A stretch of 64,000 nt of DNA from Mugil cephalus (GCF_022458985.1 NC_061784.1:23903045-23967044); one strand, 5' to 3'. Counted from the first letter of the stretch, positions 24,376-36,858 are shown. The notes: generated from the sequence alone by a model not told the origin. Made by a program: numbers and translations.

Positions 24376-25445
24376 AGTTTAGGAATTTTGAAGGTATTAT
24401 TAAAGATTATAAAAGATACAGCAGATTATAAATTCATACATTTGATTCGGTTGAGGAGCAAACAACAACGACTCCAAAAGCAAATCACTTTTATTCATCA
24501 CTTCATGAAGACATGTTCTTGCTTTTGCTTTTGCTTTTGTGTGTTTGTGCTCTCTCTGTTCTCTGTAAAAAAAAAAAAAAAAACTCCTACTCAAGTTTCA
24601 GGTGAGGAAGTTTTTCAAACAGAGCGGCCAAACGCTGCTTTTCAGTTTTTCATTTGCCGCTCGCTGCTGGTAACGCAGCACGGCGCCTCGGATTAATTCA
24701 GTACATCTGCAGCTTTCATTCAGGCTTTATTCCCGCATCCGTCTGCAGCTGCTCCAGACTCACTGCAGAGGTGACGCTCTGCTGCCACACAGGAAAAAAG
24801 ACTAAGTGAATAATAAATCACACTCCTTTATATTGTTCCTCACGAAATACATTGACAGAGTCTATCGAATGACATCTGTGTTCGCGTTAGACCTGGAAAC
24901 GTTGGCGTCAGTTCCATCCATCCATCCTCCTCCAGAACCTCTGTCTTCATTTTAAAACACGAATCAATCGGTGAATTATTGATCCCATACAGACTGTTTC
25001 CATTCTGCGCAAATTAACTTATTGTGCATGTTGAATCACGGATCCATAGCTTTTGTCCTGCAGAGAGCCGAGCATCAAGGACCTATATTTGTCATGCGAG
25101 AAACCTCTAAAACTCTCCTCAGCCTGGGAACACAATGCTCTGCTCTCCTACACACCTCTTTGTGCTTAATTCGATTAAGCTGCACATACTCCATGTGGCC
25201 CACATAACATCTCCAGTGGCTCCGTTTTAATTTTCATTCCTCAGCAGCTTTCTCTCGGCTCATTAACGTGCCGATCGTCAAGGTTTTTGGGTCTTTTTTT
25301 TTTTTATTTTCCCCCCCGGCTCCGTCTTTGTTGCATCGACACAGCAACACTCAGGCAGGACTGTAAGGAAAAGCTCGTTTAATCTTTGTTTTTTTTTTTT
25401 TTATTTGTGTTACAGAAACAAACAAAAAAACAACGCTTGATGACT
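24376..25445. other. intergenic, no gene seen
   Basis: Contains TTGCTTTTGC repeats and poly-A near 24520-24585. The part 24700-25260 is unique-looking and could hold conserved non-coding elements, but I cannot test that. Confidence 0.4.
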
Positions 25446-25730
25446 CAGAGCTCCCCCTGGTGTCCGGAGGCTTCAGTATAGGCTCCACCCCCTCCCTGTT
25501 AGTGGGCGGCCCAAACTAAAACACCAAAATACACATTAATTTCTTTTAAGGATTGTTTCTGTCATTTTAGGTAGTTAATATAAAGTCCATGAATGTTCAG
25601 GTGTCGTTTTAGTTCGACGCTACAGAAACAGGATGCGACATGATGGCGACCACCAGTTGCCATGCCAACCACTCCGTAAAGTCGTGACAGTTGTAAAAAC
25701 TATTAAAAACAAGTACAGTGTATATAATTA
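25446..25730 (+). mobile_element. internal fragment of the TIR element seen at 40271-40873
   Basis: Matches the interior of that element in order: CAGAGCTCCCCCTGGTG, then CTCCACCCCCTCC, GTGGGCGG, GGTAGTTAATATAA, TCGACGC, ATGGCGACCACCAGTTGCCA and GAGTTGTA/CAGTTGTA. Both terminal repeats are missing, so it is a truncated, older copy. Confidence 0.8.
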
Positions 25731-26399
25731 AGGGATAAAGGCGACTTAATCTTCTATCTAGCACCAAAGCCGACTAACCTTGAAAACTCAACATTTCAAA
25801 AGGAAACTTTGAGCTAGTGGTGCTAAGAGCAAACGAGCTAACGTCATCAGTGTTCGTAGGTTTCGTCCTTAGTACATGATTAATGGTGCTACCCAATTTC
25901 ATTCCATTCCACCAAGTGTGGAATCTATTTTTTGCCTCGTTGCCTTACTCTTCTCCTGCTGCTTATATATATTTTAAATATAAACCTGCAGATTATAATT
26001 GCCTCGTGTTATAAAAGCAGAATTATCTAAACTCGTGAGAATTAAAAGGTTGCATTGTCTGAAAACGTTATAGACTTCGTGCAACATTCATCAAAGCTGC
26101 TGCTGTTTTGACCACAGACTCATGACGCTCCCTCTCCTCTCTAACCAGGTTACTGGCAATTTCCTCCTCCTCTCAGCGACACCTCATGCAGTATATCATG
26201 TCACAAAGATGAAGGAAGCCTGGAAATAATAATGCTTTAACCTGCTTATTACACTGAATTCAATTGACAAGTTATGAAGAAAATAAATTAGAATATGAAA
26301 GCCAGAAGCAGCATTAGGAGTCCGTCTAAGGCTCCAGTCAGAGTTCAAATGAATTATTATTTGATTTAGAGACCTGAAGAAGCACTGAATGAGAATAAT
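25731..26399. other. intergenic, no gene seen
   Basis: AT-rich unique-looking DNA with no supportable feature. Confidence 0.45.
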
Positions 26400-27480
26400 T
26401 AATGTCCAGAGTTCAGGTCTGATTATTTTGCCAGGGCTGAATGTTTACGGACAAGTCTGAGTCTCAGACAATTCAAAACTGAAGTAGTTGAAATTATATA
26501 ATTATTCAAATCTACGTCCAGTCTCAAGTTCTTCTGGACAAGTCAACTCAGATATTCAGGAAAGGTCCAGGAGAGGTCTGAAGGAAGTGGAAAGACGTTC
26601 AGAGACACATCAAATCTGAGTTAAAGGTTTAAGGTAAAGTTACTAGAAGTCCGTAGTCCCCTTTAACGAGTCCATGTCTGAAGACAAATCAGGATTAGTC
26701 CAAGCAAGTGGAGTTTAAAGCCAAGTCTGGAGTCCAGAAAAGGTCCAAGTCTGAAACAAGTCTCAATCATTTGGTAGTGAAGTCAGGTTTCAAGTCATCT
26801 GGGGAAATATGAGGCAAGTCTGGTGTTAATTAAGAAAAGGTTCAAGTCCATTCATGACCAACTGAGAACTCATCTGAAATGAGTGACACCTTATTCAAGA
26901 AAGACCCAAAGAAAGTCATAGGACCTGTCCTCGAGAAAGTCGTTAGTCAGTCAACATAGGGTTTAAATTAGACGCAAGTCAATTAAGATACTTGTAATTC
27001 AAGTCTGAAGCATTCAAATCATTTGAAACAATTGTGTTTCAAGCCAAGTCTGGAGTCCAGAAAAGGTCCAAGTCTAGTCTGGGTCAAGTGACAACTCATC
27101 TGAAACAAGTCTCAAGTCATTCAAGTCAACTCAAATATTTAGGACAAGTGCAAGAGAGGGACGAGTCTCAATGATTTGGTAGTGAAATCAAGTTTCGAGT
27201 CATCTGGGGGAATTTGAAGCAAGTCAAGTTTGAAGCATCTGAAGTTAGTTGAAACAATTAGAAGTTGAGTTTCAAGTCATCTCAAGTAATTTGGACCAAG
27301 CGAAGTCTGGAGTCCACGAAAGGTCCAAGTCTAGCGAGGGTCTAAAGTTATTTAAGACTGACCCAGGTCAAGTCTTTGGTTTATTGACACAGACATGTGT
27401 TAGTCAGACATTTTGTCAGGTCGAGTGTCAAGAAATCTGAGAAGAGCCAAGTCCAAGTCGTCTGAAACAAGTCATGCAGG
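26400..27480 (+). repeat. degenerate CAAGTC-rich repeat field
   Basis: About 1 kb packed with variants of CAAGTCTGGAGTCCAGAAAAG, GGTCCAAGTC, TTCAAGTCATCT and GAAACAAGTC. Two longer blocks recur (GCCAAGTCTGGAGTCCAGAA at about 26720 and 27045; CAATGATTTGGTAGTGAA-like at about 26766 and 27168), so it seems to be an old, diverged tandem array. No reading frame persists. Confidence 0.8.
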
Positions 27481-29289
27481 TTTATGCTAAGTTATCTTGA
27501 ACTCCTGAGCTCTAAGCAGCGGTGTCTTAGGTATCCCCTGTGTTGTCCCAGTACTTCAGTAAATAAGTGATTCTTAAGAGGAAATAAGACGTCTTACTTT
27601 CCTCATTTGAAGTGAGGAGTCCAGGATTATGAGCACGAGGAGCACTTTTCCTTTCCCAGGCAAGATTAGAAAACAGAACAATCTGGGATCTTCACCGACT
27701 GTCAGCATGCAAACAATGACATGAAAACTGCTACATATTCATGGACTTGCCCCATGGAGCAAAAATACTTTTACATTTACATTTAAAGCTGCTCAGAGGG
27801 GGAAACTTAAAGCTTCAGTAGAAGTTATGAGGGCTTCTTCTCTTTGGGTGTCTGAGGAACCCCCTCAGGATGGAGGCGCCGGATTTGGTGGCAATTAAGC
27901 CGATCCGCTCGGAGCTAAAAGACCGTAGCAGAGCATTGCTTCCTCCTCTCAGTCTTTGAAAATAGGAGTTTACCTCAAAGCGGCGCCACGGTCAAGTCGC
28001 AGCTCTTCATTAGTGGGAAGGAAAGAGGGACATCGCTAATGTTGATGGGACCACTGGTGGTGGAGGAGGGGGAAGATGAAGGCTCAGCGCTAACGAGGCC
28101 AAGAGAGCGACTCGACCTCAGACAAAATATGTCTGCGTCATCACTCTCTTATTACAGCGCGCTTCAGGGAAGCAGAAGAGGTCTGCAAACTGCTAAAATG
28201 TGTAGAAAAGACATGAAATTAAATAAAAAATCATCTGCAGGAGAGTAAAACCAGCATTCCTGGAGAACATGGAGAAGGTTTTTCTTTAAATGACAGCAAG
28301 TTCTGGACATTTTGTTCATACTCATCCTTCATTGTTTTATTTCACCATTATCATATATATCTTATTCACTCTTCTTCTATTCTACCTCTTCTCCAAAACG
28401 TCGTCTTTGACGTATTATCCATCCATTTGCTTTGGTCTGTAACATTTAACAGAAACGAACGTATGTTCCTCATGTAATCAAAAAACAAAGCTTCCACAAA
28501 GAGTCGGGCCTTTTATCGGAAATGTGGTTTGTGCAGAAGCAGAATTTCTTCCTGATGAATTTCTGTTGTGCATCTAAGTCTACACCTGCCTCCTTATGAA
28601 GACGTATTGTTTTAATTCGAGGGTTTGCATGCGGAGCCGCTTCACTTCTCTCTTGTCTGTTCGTCTGTGCTTCTCCATCAGACTTGTCTGAGCGCTGGAC
28701 ATATTTGGGAACCTCATTCAGAATTCATGTGCATGATCAAATCCAGCTGAAACTGCAGGTCAGAGGCACAAAACGAAGCGTTCACATGCAGCCTCGCTGC
28801 CGCTGTCACATCCCCTGCATGTCCCACCGAATTTGTCATGCAAATAAAAACCTGTCAGGGTTTCGGTAATTAGGTTTCTCCATCAGTAATCTGGCTGCGT
28901 GAACGGGGTTATTTTTAGTCACTTAATCTGAAAAATGAAAGCTGGCTTCCTGCTTGTGTGAACATTTCTGATAATCAGGTTTAGCACAAAACCCGGCGGA
29001 GTAATCATCTTATCAAATCAGCGGACGTCCACTGCCGGGCTGCCAGGCTAAACAGACAGTTTCTAAATATCTCTTTAACTGCTTAGTGCTGTAAAGCTTC
29101 CCACTGCTTGTCTTTTCTTACTCGCCCGTGTAGGTTAACAGTGAAGCTGACAGCCATGTGAGGATTTTTAACGTTTTCCTCTGCTGTGTCCTCGAAGATG
29201 ACAGCTGTTATTACGCGGTGAACAATAACCCACAGTCAGCGCTCCTGAACGCTGCTTAATATAGCTGCTGTTTCACTGTCACTTCACCA
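27481..29289. other. intergenic, no gene seen
   Basis: Unique-looking, moderately GC-rich sequence. Some parts (27840-28200 and 28560-29060) lack repeats and might include conserved regulatory elements. This is a guess. Confidence 0.4.
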
Positions 29290-29327
29290 GGAGGAGGAGA
29301 AGGAGGAGGAGGAGGAGGAGGAGGAAG
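29290..29327 (+). repeat. (GGA)n microsatellite
   Basis: An almost pure run of GGA units with one GAA interruption. Confidence 0.9.
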
Positions 29328-29559
29328 GAGCAGAAAGTAGATGATAAGCAGAGGAGAGGATAATACGACGTGACAGGAGGCAGGAGAAAACTTATAGCGG
29401 AGAAGACGCAGCAGGAGATCAGTGACGAGGTGAGTTTACACATGGATCCAGATTAAATCTTTAACAGAACGATGAGCCTCCGCTTCATCAAAGTGTTAAT
29501 CTCATTCATCTCAAGCTTCCTCTGAATTATTCAAAAATGCTTCTTAAAGGCCCAACACA

Positions 29560-30290
29560 AAATCAAACAACTACCGACAACAGAGGCCGAACTTAACTCA
29601 AGTCTCCTGTGTCTGGACCAAAATGTTGCACTTGAACGCACCACAAAGTTCATACTGGCTCTGGTTCCAGCAGGAGGTAGTAGTCTGGATCCATCATTCA
29701 GAAGGGGGAGGCTACGAGGAGCTACTATTAGCCGTGAAGCTACGAGGAGCTACTATTAGCTGTGGCTAGAGAGTAGCTGGAGGCAAGAGGCTACTATTAA
29801 CTGTGAAGCAGGGGCTACATAGTGAGAGCTGGCTACTTAGCTGTGAGCTAGGAGCTGTATAGGGGAGGCTAGGAGCTACTATATTAGCTAGGGGAGCTAC
29901 ATAGCTGGAGGCTACGAGCTACTGTTGGCTGGGAGGCTAGGAGGAACTACTGTTAGCTGGGAGGCTAGGAGGAGCTACTATTAGCTGTGAGGCTAGGAGG
30001 AGCTGCTATTAGCTGTGAGGCTAGGAGGAGCTGCTATTGGCTGGGAGGCTAGGAGGAGCTGCTATTAGCTGTGAGGCTAGGAGGAGCTGCTATTGGCTGG
30101 GAGGCTAGGAGGAGCTACTATTAGCTGTGCACGGACTACTTCAGGAAAGGAGCTAGTTAGCTGAGCTAGGAGGAGCTACTATTAGCCGTAGAGGCTTAAC
30201 CGAGTAGAGAGCTACTATTAGCTGTGAGGCTAGGAGAAGCTGCTATTAGCCGTGAGGCTAGGAGAAGCTACTGTTGGCTAGGACTAAGAC
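29560..30290 (+). repeat. GCTAGGAGGAGCTGCTATTAGC minisatellite, array C, with left flank
   Basis: Begins with the shared left flank (TGTCTGGACCAAAATGTTGC, then ACTTGAACGCACCACAAAG at about 29626-29645, then CCAGCAGGAGGTAGTAG). The array from about 29710 has mainly 29-bp units (GAGGCTAGGAGGAGCTGCTA then TTAGCTGTG). These are 7 bp shorter than the 36-bp units of other arrays. The first part (29750-29930) is scrambled by indels. Confidence 0.85.
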
Positions 30291-30294
30291 TTCT

Positions 30295-30480
30295 TAGCTT
30301 TCTGTCCCCAGAGTTGAAACTAAACGCAGAGAAGCGGCTTCTAGTTTTTATGAAACAATCGCACATCTGGAACAAACTCCCAGAAAACTGCAGATCTGCT
30401 CCAACTCTCGGCTTTTTTTAAAATCGAGTCTGAAAACTTTCCTCTTTGCCTTTTGTTAAATCTATTTTATCAATATCTTA
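30295..30480 (+). pseudogene. LINE reverse-transcriptase ORF C-terminal remnant
   Basis: A short frame reads SHIWNKLPENCRSAPTLGFF followed by a stop. This is the familiar C-terminal signature of fish LINE ORF2 proteins (WN.LPE..R...TL..F, followed by a K..LKT.LF motif that is visible here after a frame break). Only the last ~60 codons and some 3' sequence remain, directly after a minisatellite array. It is a dead fragment. The exact LINE clade cannot be told from so little. Confidence 0.7.
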
Positions 30481-31869
30481 CACTGCACTGTAACTTTTAT
30501 TCTTTTCATTTTATATTTTATTCATTTTTCGTTATTCAATATTGAATTTGGACTTTTTTCTTGACATTTCAACTTTTTCTCGATTTTTTTTTTTCTGCAT
30601 TTTATTTCAGCTTTATTGAACCGAGTCCATGTTTAAGCCTGATACTAAAACTGTTTTGGTCTGTACAGATATTTTCTCCCTTCATGGTGACAACTGTCTT
30701 AAACAGTCGCCTTTAATCAGCTTCGTATCAAGGATTAAATTTATGCAGAATTAAGGGGCGTGGCTTCTTTAAGTGCCTGTTGGGCTCCAGTCAAGCTCCA
30801 CCTCTTTTTGAATTAGACTTCGTTAAACAAGATAAAGACCAGAGACAACACACTTCCTCTTTCCTCTTTAATCACAGTCAGTGTCAGAGTTTTAATCTGC
30901 TCAGTAGTTTGGTTTATGATTTATTACATATACAAAAGCTGCACTTTCACTTCTGTTTGGTGCTAATTAGCAAATATTAGCCTGCTAACATGCTAAACCG
31001 GACGTCCTCTTTCAGTGTCCTCAGTAGGAAAGATAAAAGAGTCTTAATACGATGAGTCGGCTGAACTGCAGCGTGTTCATCATGCAAACAGCTGTTAACA
31101 GCGGAGAGAGGTGAAACGACCTCTGGACAGGTGTGGCGCTGCAGAGAGGCATCATGGGAGCTGGAGGAACAGCGAGAGCATATGGGGAGGAGAACGTGTA
31201 GTTAATAAAGAAGAAGAGAGACAGGGAAAGAAGTGAGATAAATGAGAAGAAAGTGGAGCAGCACAATGAAGAGATAAAGAAATAAATGTTCCAGAGGGGA
31301 GGAGGAGGAGGAGGAGGAGGAAGATCAATGTTGGGAGGGTGAGGCAGAGAAAACATATGAGTGCAATTATCAGATTTCCAGCTCAGAAAAGTAAAACCTC
31401 TGCAGTTTTCTGCTTCTTTGTTCCTTCCACAGAGCTGAGATTAAGGATCCAGAACAAAGTCGACCAATGAGTCGTAGCAGGAGGTAAAATAGTTTCGTTC
31501 CACCGACCAGCTGATCTCTGACGTAATTAACTAATTAGCTTTGACTCATTCAGTTTAAAAGACGCGTTATAATTTTGTCACTCTTCATTCAGTGTGGAAA
31601 CGCTGGTCCGTTTCAGTTTGAGATCACTAATGAGGTTTCTAATTGGCTCCAACGTTGCCGTGGCGACTAACGAGGAGCCCCTGACTGTGAACCTCGACAA
31701 CCAGTCAGGTTTCTCTCTCTCTGGGTCTGATCTGCTGCATTAATCACAACTAATTTCATGTTGTTTACCATCTGAGACTTGTCGTCTACCCCCTCGTGGA
31801 TTCATCCAGGCTTCCAGATGTTTTACAATTATTTGACACAACAACTTATAGTTATGTTAAAAGTGTAAA
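30481..31869. other. intergenic, no gene seen
   Basis: Unique-looking sequence with a (GGA)n tract at about 31298-31323. No supportable exon. Confidence 0.45.
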
Positions 31870-32110
31870 ACTAGAAGGAACTACTATTAGCTGTATATTG
31901 ACTCTTACATTCACACTGTCAGGTGTCTCTGAGTAAATGCTGCGTGATGCAATATGTCATTTTCTTTTGGTTTCATTGATAAAAGTCCTTCCTCAACAAC
32001 AAAACCACTTAGAGAGATTCTGACTTTTGTAATAGAAACTTCAGAGTCTTGTCTTTAAAAAGAGACCGAGACCATGAATGAGCTCCAACATGTTCATTAA
32101 CATCATTCAG
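31870..32110 (+). repeat. right-flank fragment of the minisatellite-bearing repeat
   Basis: Starts with one minisatellite unit (AGAAGGAACTACTATTAGCT) and continues with TGAGTAAATGCTGCGTGATG, AATATGTCATTTTC, TTCTGACTTTTGT and ACCATGAATGAGCTCCAACAT. All are in the same order as copy A at 2970-3100. There is an extra block of about 60 bp in the middle (31975-32030). Confidence 0.75.
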
Positions 32111-32784
32111 ATTTATTTATATTTTTTGCAAAAAGGCTCCAATGATAAGAGGCTAAACAGATAATTACAGATTAAAATAAAACATGCATTAATCACACTG
32201 ATTTAAAACAATAACAGCAGTAAATTGCTGCTTTTATTTAATACGTACATCAGGCTTCAAAGAATGGTTAAATATATCTCGCGTGGGTTTAATAGCTTCT
32301 CTGAATTCATCTTTATTTATCGTGTTTCTGGTCCCGGTGGGGACACAGTGTATTTATCCTGTGGAGCACATGGACCTTCCTGAAGGCAAGAAACATGTTC
32401 ACACTGTGGCAAAGTTTGCGTCAGACCCCATTAACCCAAGAGAGAAGAGACGTGAAACAGAAAATGCGTTGATATGCCAAAGCTGTGTCAGTGCTTCTTA
32501 TCTTTTAGTCACAGATTCACATTCTTACCTGTCCCACTCGAAGCTTAGAGTCCTTGACAACTCTCTATTTGAGCTCATTATCTGTGACAGCTGTGATTTT
32601 TGGCCGTTTGACAGCTTTGGCTTCATTTGTGCAGCAAAGACGACGGAGACTCTGTGAACTCGCTTTCAGTCGTCGTGATTTTCTTTTCCTGTGTGGCAGC
32701 TTAACCAACGCCAGGAGCCTTCAGGAGCTGCCTCGGGTTAAAGTGGGCTAACGAAACACTGACAGGGTTTAAAGACTCCCTGCT
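32111..32784. other. intergenic, no gene seen
   Basis: A 124-codon open frame (32283-32657) has no recognisable domain and ordinary composition. I do not call it a gene. Confidence 0.4.
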
Positions 32785-33365
32785 TTAGCCCAGTAGCCTA
32801 GCAGCCTAGCAGCCTAACAGCCCAGCAGCCTAGCAGCCTAGGAGCCTAACAGCCTAGCAGCCCAGCAGGCTAGGAGGCTAGCAGCCTAGAAACCCAGCAG
32901 GGTAGCAGCATAGCAGCCTAGCAGCCCAGCAGGCTAGGAGCCTAGCGGCCTAGCAGCCTAGCAGCCTAGCAATCCAGCAGGGTAGCAGCCTAGCAGCCCA
33001 GCAGGCTAGGAGGCTAGCAGCCTAGCAACCCAGCAGGGTAGCAGCATAGCAGCCCAGCAGGGTAGCAGCCTAGCAGCCCAGCAGGCTAGGAGCCTAGCGG
33101 CCTAGCAGCCTAGCAGCCTAGCAATCCAGCAGGGTAGCAGCCTAGCAGCCCAGCAGGCTAGGAGGCTAGCAGCCTAGCAACCCAGCAGGGTAGCAGCCTA
33201 GCAATCCAGCAGGGTAGCAGCCTAGCAGCCCAGCAGGCTAGGAGGCTAGCAGAATAGAAACCCAGCAGGGTAGCAGCATAGCAGCCTAGCAGCCCAGCAG
33301 GCTAGGAGCCTAGCAGCCTAGCAGGCTAGGAGGCTAGCAGCCTAGCAGCCCAGCTGGGTAGCAGG
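32785..33365 (+). repeat. (CAGCCTAG)n-type minisatellite, array D
   Basis: Built from 8-bp CAGCCTAG / CAGCCCAG / CAGGCTAGG words. A longer segment of about 120 bp starting near 32922 recurs with a 151-bp offset starting near 33073, so there is a higher-order repeat. It is related in sequence (GGCTAGGAGGCTAG) to the other arrays but simpler. Confidence 0.92.
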
Positions 33366-33419
33366 TTAATGTAAATGATCCATAAACAAATGTAATACCT
33401 TAACACACACAGAACAAAC

Positions 33420-33496
33420 TATCGTCAACAAAGGTCACACTAAAAGTTGCACCTGAACGCACCACAAAGACTAAAGCCAACAACCAGTTGGCACAT
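33420..33496 (+). repeat. left-flank fragment of the minisatellite-bearing repeat
   Basis: AAAGTTGCACCTGAACGCAC and CACAAAGACTAAAGCCAACA match 45905-45955 almost base for base. The match ends where the Tc1-like terminal repeat starts at 33497, suggesting that the transposon inserted into this copy. Confidence 0.75.
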
Positions 33497-33523
33497 ACAC
33501 CGATCAGCCATAACATTATGACC
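33497..33523 (+). repeat. extra copy of a Tc1-like terminal inverted repeat
   Basis: 27 bp beginning ACACCGATCAGCCATAACAT, identical to the left end of the element starting at 33647. The 123 bp between the two copies has no matching right end. Confidence 0.9.
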
Positions 33524-33646
33524 GGATTGTTACTATATCGGGTCAGAATGACAAGATGTCTTATTTATCTGACAACCTGTTCATATTTTTATACATGTTC
33601 TATACACATTCTAATATGGCTCATCAAGTTGCATGCACATGTATAT

Positions 33647-34000
33647 ACACCGATCAGCCATAACATTATGACCAACTTCCTAATATTGTGCAGAGACTCG
33701 TCAGAGAATGGACATGGGCATTCTGATGGTTGTTAGATTGGAGGCCAGGTCAACACCTTGTGCTGTTCTTCATGTTTTTTTTTTTTAGTTGTGCTTAAAC
33801 TGTTTTTCCTGCTGTGTCATTGCTGTGGGGTGGGGGGTGCCTGGTCTAGTCTAGGTGGGTCCTACATGTCTCAGAAACAACCACACCAATGATACCAGGT
33901 CTGAAAGTTTCCCAGTGGAAACACACTGAGTTGCTACAAGATGGTTTTAATGTTATTCACTTCTCTTGTCAGTGGTCATAATGTTGTGGCTGGTCGGTGT
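33647..34000 (-). mobile_element. deleted Tc1-like element with terminal inverted repeats
   Basis: The 27-bp left terminal repeat (33647-33673) matches the reverse complement of the right end (33974-34000) at 25 of 27 positions. Inside, AGGCCAGGTCAACACCTTG (33740-33765) and GTTTCCCAG (about 33907) resemble, from memory, antisense pieces of the transposase gene of full-length Tc1-like fish elements with the same ends. The former gene thus ran on the minus strand and is almost wholly deleted. It is non-autonomous. A clear TA duplication is not obvious. Confidence 0.85.
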
Positions 34001-35919
34001 GAGAGGAAATAACTCACTAGCTCAGAGCCGCTGTTGTAATTAAAACATATTTGTGCATATATAAGTAGACGAGTCAAATAAATCAATAAATACATCTGGA
34101 GAGAATCAGTAGTTTAATAATTAACACTCGTCACTGAACTCTGCTCCCGTTGTTTTCTACGTTTGTGTGTTTTTTTTTTTTATCCGTGGAGTCGCCTCTG
34201 AGACGTGATTAAACCTTCAGACACTTTGAACACACCTGCCGGTCCTGCTGGGCGTCTCATTAACCCTCATTAGCCATTTCTCTCAGATATTAATGAGACA
34301 GCGCTCCCCACTGAGCGCGCTCAGTGTGGAGCGCTGTGACAGAGCGATGGCGGGAGGGAGGAGATCAGGGATTAAGGGACAAGATGAAAAAATATGGGAA
34401 GATCTGGACATTTAAAGAGGAAACAGAAAGAGAGAGAAGAGTCCACACTGTTCAAAAAAGACTGTCCACAGTTTCAGGTTTAAAATGTGTTTTCCTTCTT
34501 TGCCTACATTACCCAGAGTGCACTTCCTTAGACTGGAAAATAGCCCCAGTCTCAGGAAAATGCATCCAGTGGATCGATTAAGGAAAACAAACTGAATTCA
34601 TGTAAATGAGAGACTGTTCTGTATGAAGAAGTTTATTTCCCAGAGGAATCTGTTGGAATATTTCGTCGTGATGACTGCGCTGGATATTTTAAACGTTTTA
34701 ATAGACGGATGAACAGGAAGTTATGAGCTGCCGCGGATGAATATTCGTCCTCCGGAGCTCCAGGACCGACCCAGGGCCCTGCAGAAGTGTCCCCCAGCTG
34801 CGAGGCCCCGCGGCCGGGCAGCTGATACACGAGAGCAGCCTCCCGGAAATAAACGATGAAAACTGGAAACTAATCAGTGTAATGAAACGACTCTTTAATG
34901 CAGTAAAGACGCGCTGGTTAAAGGAGCTTAAATCCGCTTTTAAATGGTCATTTTTCTTTTCATATTCGCAGATTAATGACTTGAAAACGTCAGGAGAAGT
35001 TTTTAAAAAAAGTCAAATTCCTCAAATAACTCCACCAGTGTATTAAAGAGAGAATATTTCCATAATCTGACGCCTCGGCCGTTATCGTATCTGACAGATC
35101 TGATCTACCACAGCTTTCTATTGCTTTTTCTGGGATTTTAAAGCCGCATATTATCCATAATGATGTCTTCTGGGGCTTTTGGTAATTGCTCCACATGTTC
35201 CGGGTTTTATGGGCACACATTTATTATTTGTCTTTATGGTTATTTCTCTGGTGAGTTGTGTCGTTACGGAGGAAGAACATGAACAAGAAACCGTCTGTAT
35301 GAGCTGCTAAAATATGTTTCTGTGGAAATAAGAGAAGAATCTCTGGGATCACGCCGACGTTTGGTGGTAGAAAGTTGTTCTCATCAGAAATGGCCCCATA
35401 ATGACTTGTCAAGTACAAAGTTTGAACTTTTCCCCTGAAGGATGTGGAGATTAAGTCCTGAGGGAACGCAGGTCGAGTGGTAGCATGTCCTCGCTAAACA
35501 AATTAGCAGGAATCATTTGGTGGAATTCTTCTGTTTGTGGTGATTTGTAGCGTTGGAGTCGGCTCATTGTTCCTCATCCACAGTGTTTTAGTTTAGGACT
35601 TTATTAAAGCCCAATATAAATGTTTAGGGCGGGAAAAATATGCATGTTTTAGCCCAGTGGTGCAATATTCACCGTTATATTTCCATCTTTATTTGGTCCA
35701 GAGTTACTTTGTTCCATGTCACAGATTTGTTGTAATCATCTTCACTTTAATTCTAGTTTCTCTGTTTATTTGTTGTAAAGTGGATCCAGGATATTTCTCC
35801 AACCAGTCAGAGCCAATGAGCCACAACATCAACTCTGTGCAGCTTTTTTATTTCTTTCTTTTTTTGTCTGAACGTAGAGACTCAGATACAGTTTGGTTCC
35901 AGACAGAAATCAGTTAGTG
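34001..35919. other. intergenic, no gene seen
   Basis: Unique-looking sequence with no supportable exon. Confidence 0.45.
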
Positions 35920-36350
35920 GTTTTGTCTCGTTTCATGATTGTTTTGCATTTTTTTTGTGCTTGTTTTGTCTCTTTTCATGATTGTTTTTTGCATCTCTGT
36001 GTGGTTGTTTTGCATCTCTGCATCTCTATGTGGTGGTTTTATGTCTCTGCAATTGTTGTATTGCATCTCTTTGTGCTTGTTTTGTCTCTTTTCATGATTG
36101 TTTCTCTCTCTTCACAGTTCTGTTGCATCTATGTGGTTGTTTTATGTCTCTTTTCATTGTTTTGCATTTTTTTTGTGCTTGTTTTGTCTCTTTTCATGAT
36201 TGTTTTTCTCTCTTCACAGTTGTTTTGCATGTGTGTGTTTGTTTTTTCTCTCTCTTCATGGTTGTGTTGCATCTCTATGTGTTTTCTTTTTTTTTTTTTG
36301 CATGTCTGTGGTTGTGTTGCTTCTTCATGGTTGTGTAGCGTGAATGTCGT
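35920..36350 (+). repeat. TG-rich minisatellite 1
   Basis: Imperfect units of about 35-45 bp of the type TTTTGTCTCTTTTCATGATTG plus TTTTGCATCTCTGTGTGGTTG. The resulting long Cys/Phe/Leu-rich open frames are artefacts of the repeat. Confidence 0.88.
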
Positions 36351-36509
36351 TGGTCTTGTTGTACAGACACTGATTTTACTGCATCAGCTGCAGTAAAATC
36401 AGACCATGAATAAGTTCCAACAGCTGGAAAAGAGCAGAGTCCAGATAAACTGGAAGGTCAAAGACTCTGGATGGAGGCAGCTTGGTCTCGCTGCCCGTGA
36501 ACCTCCTCC

Positions 36510-36617
36510 CCCTCATCTTCCTCCTCCTCCTCCTGCTCCCTCCTCCCTCCTCCTCCTCTTCTTCTTCCTCCTCCTCCTCCTCCTCCCTCCTCCCTCCTCC
36601 TCCTCCTCCTCCTCCTG
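36510..36617 (+). repeat. (CTC)n / (CCT)n microsatellite
   Basis: About 100 bp of CTC/TCC units with CTT interruptions. Confidence 0.93.
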
Positions 36618-36858
36618 ACCTTTGACCCCGTGTTGAGCTGGTAGCGTGGTGCTGTGCAGCAGTTTCATGGAAACCACTGAGCCACTGAGCCGAACACGTT
36701 CACGTTCATGGAGCTTAAAGCCAAACATGTAATGAGCCTCTTTAACACAGAGTGTGTGTCAGTTTGTGCGATCGTCCTAAAACCCTCCATGTATTTGTGC
36801 GCACACACGCCTGAGACCAGCGGAGCGTTAATGGAGAAACATGTTTACACGGTGCATC

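Noticed and set aside
32283..32657. 124-codon ORF
   Set aside because: No recognisable family, no splice or promoter context, and composition like neighbouring non-coding DNA.
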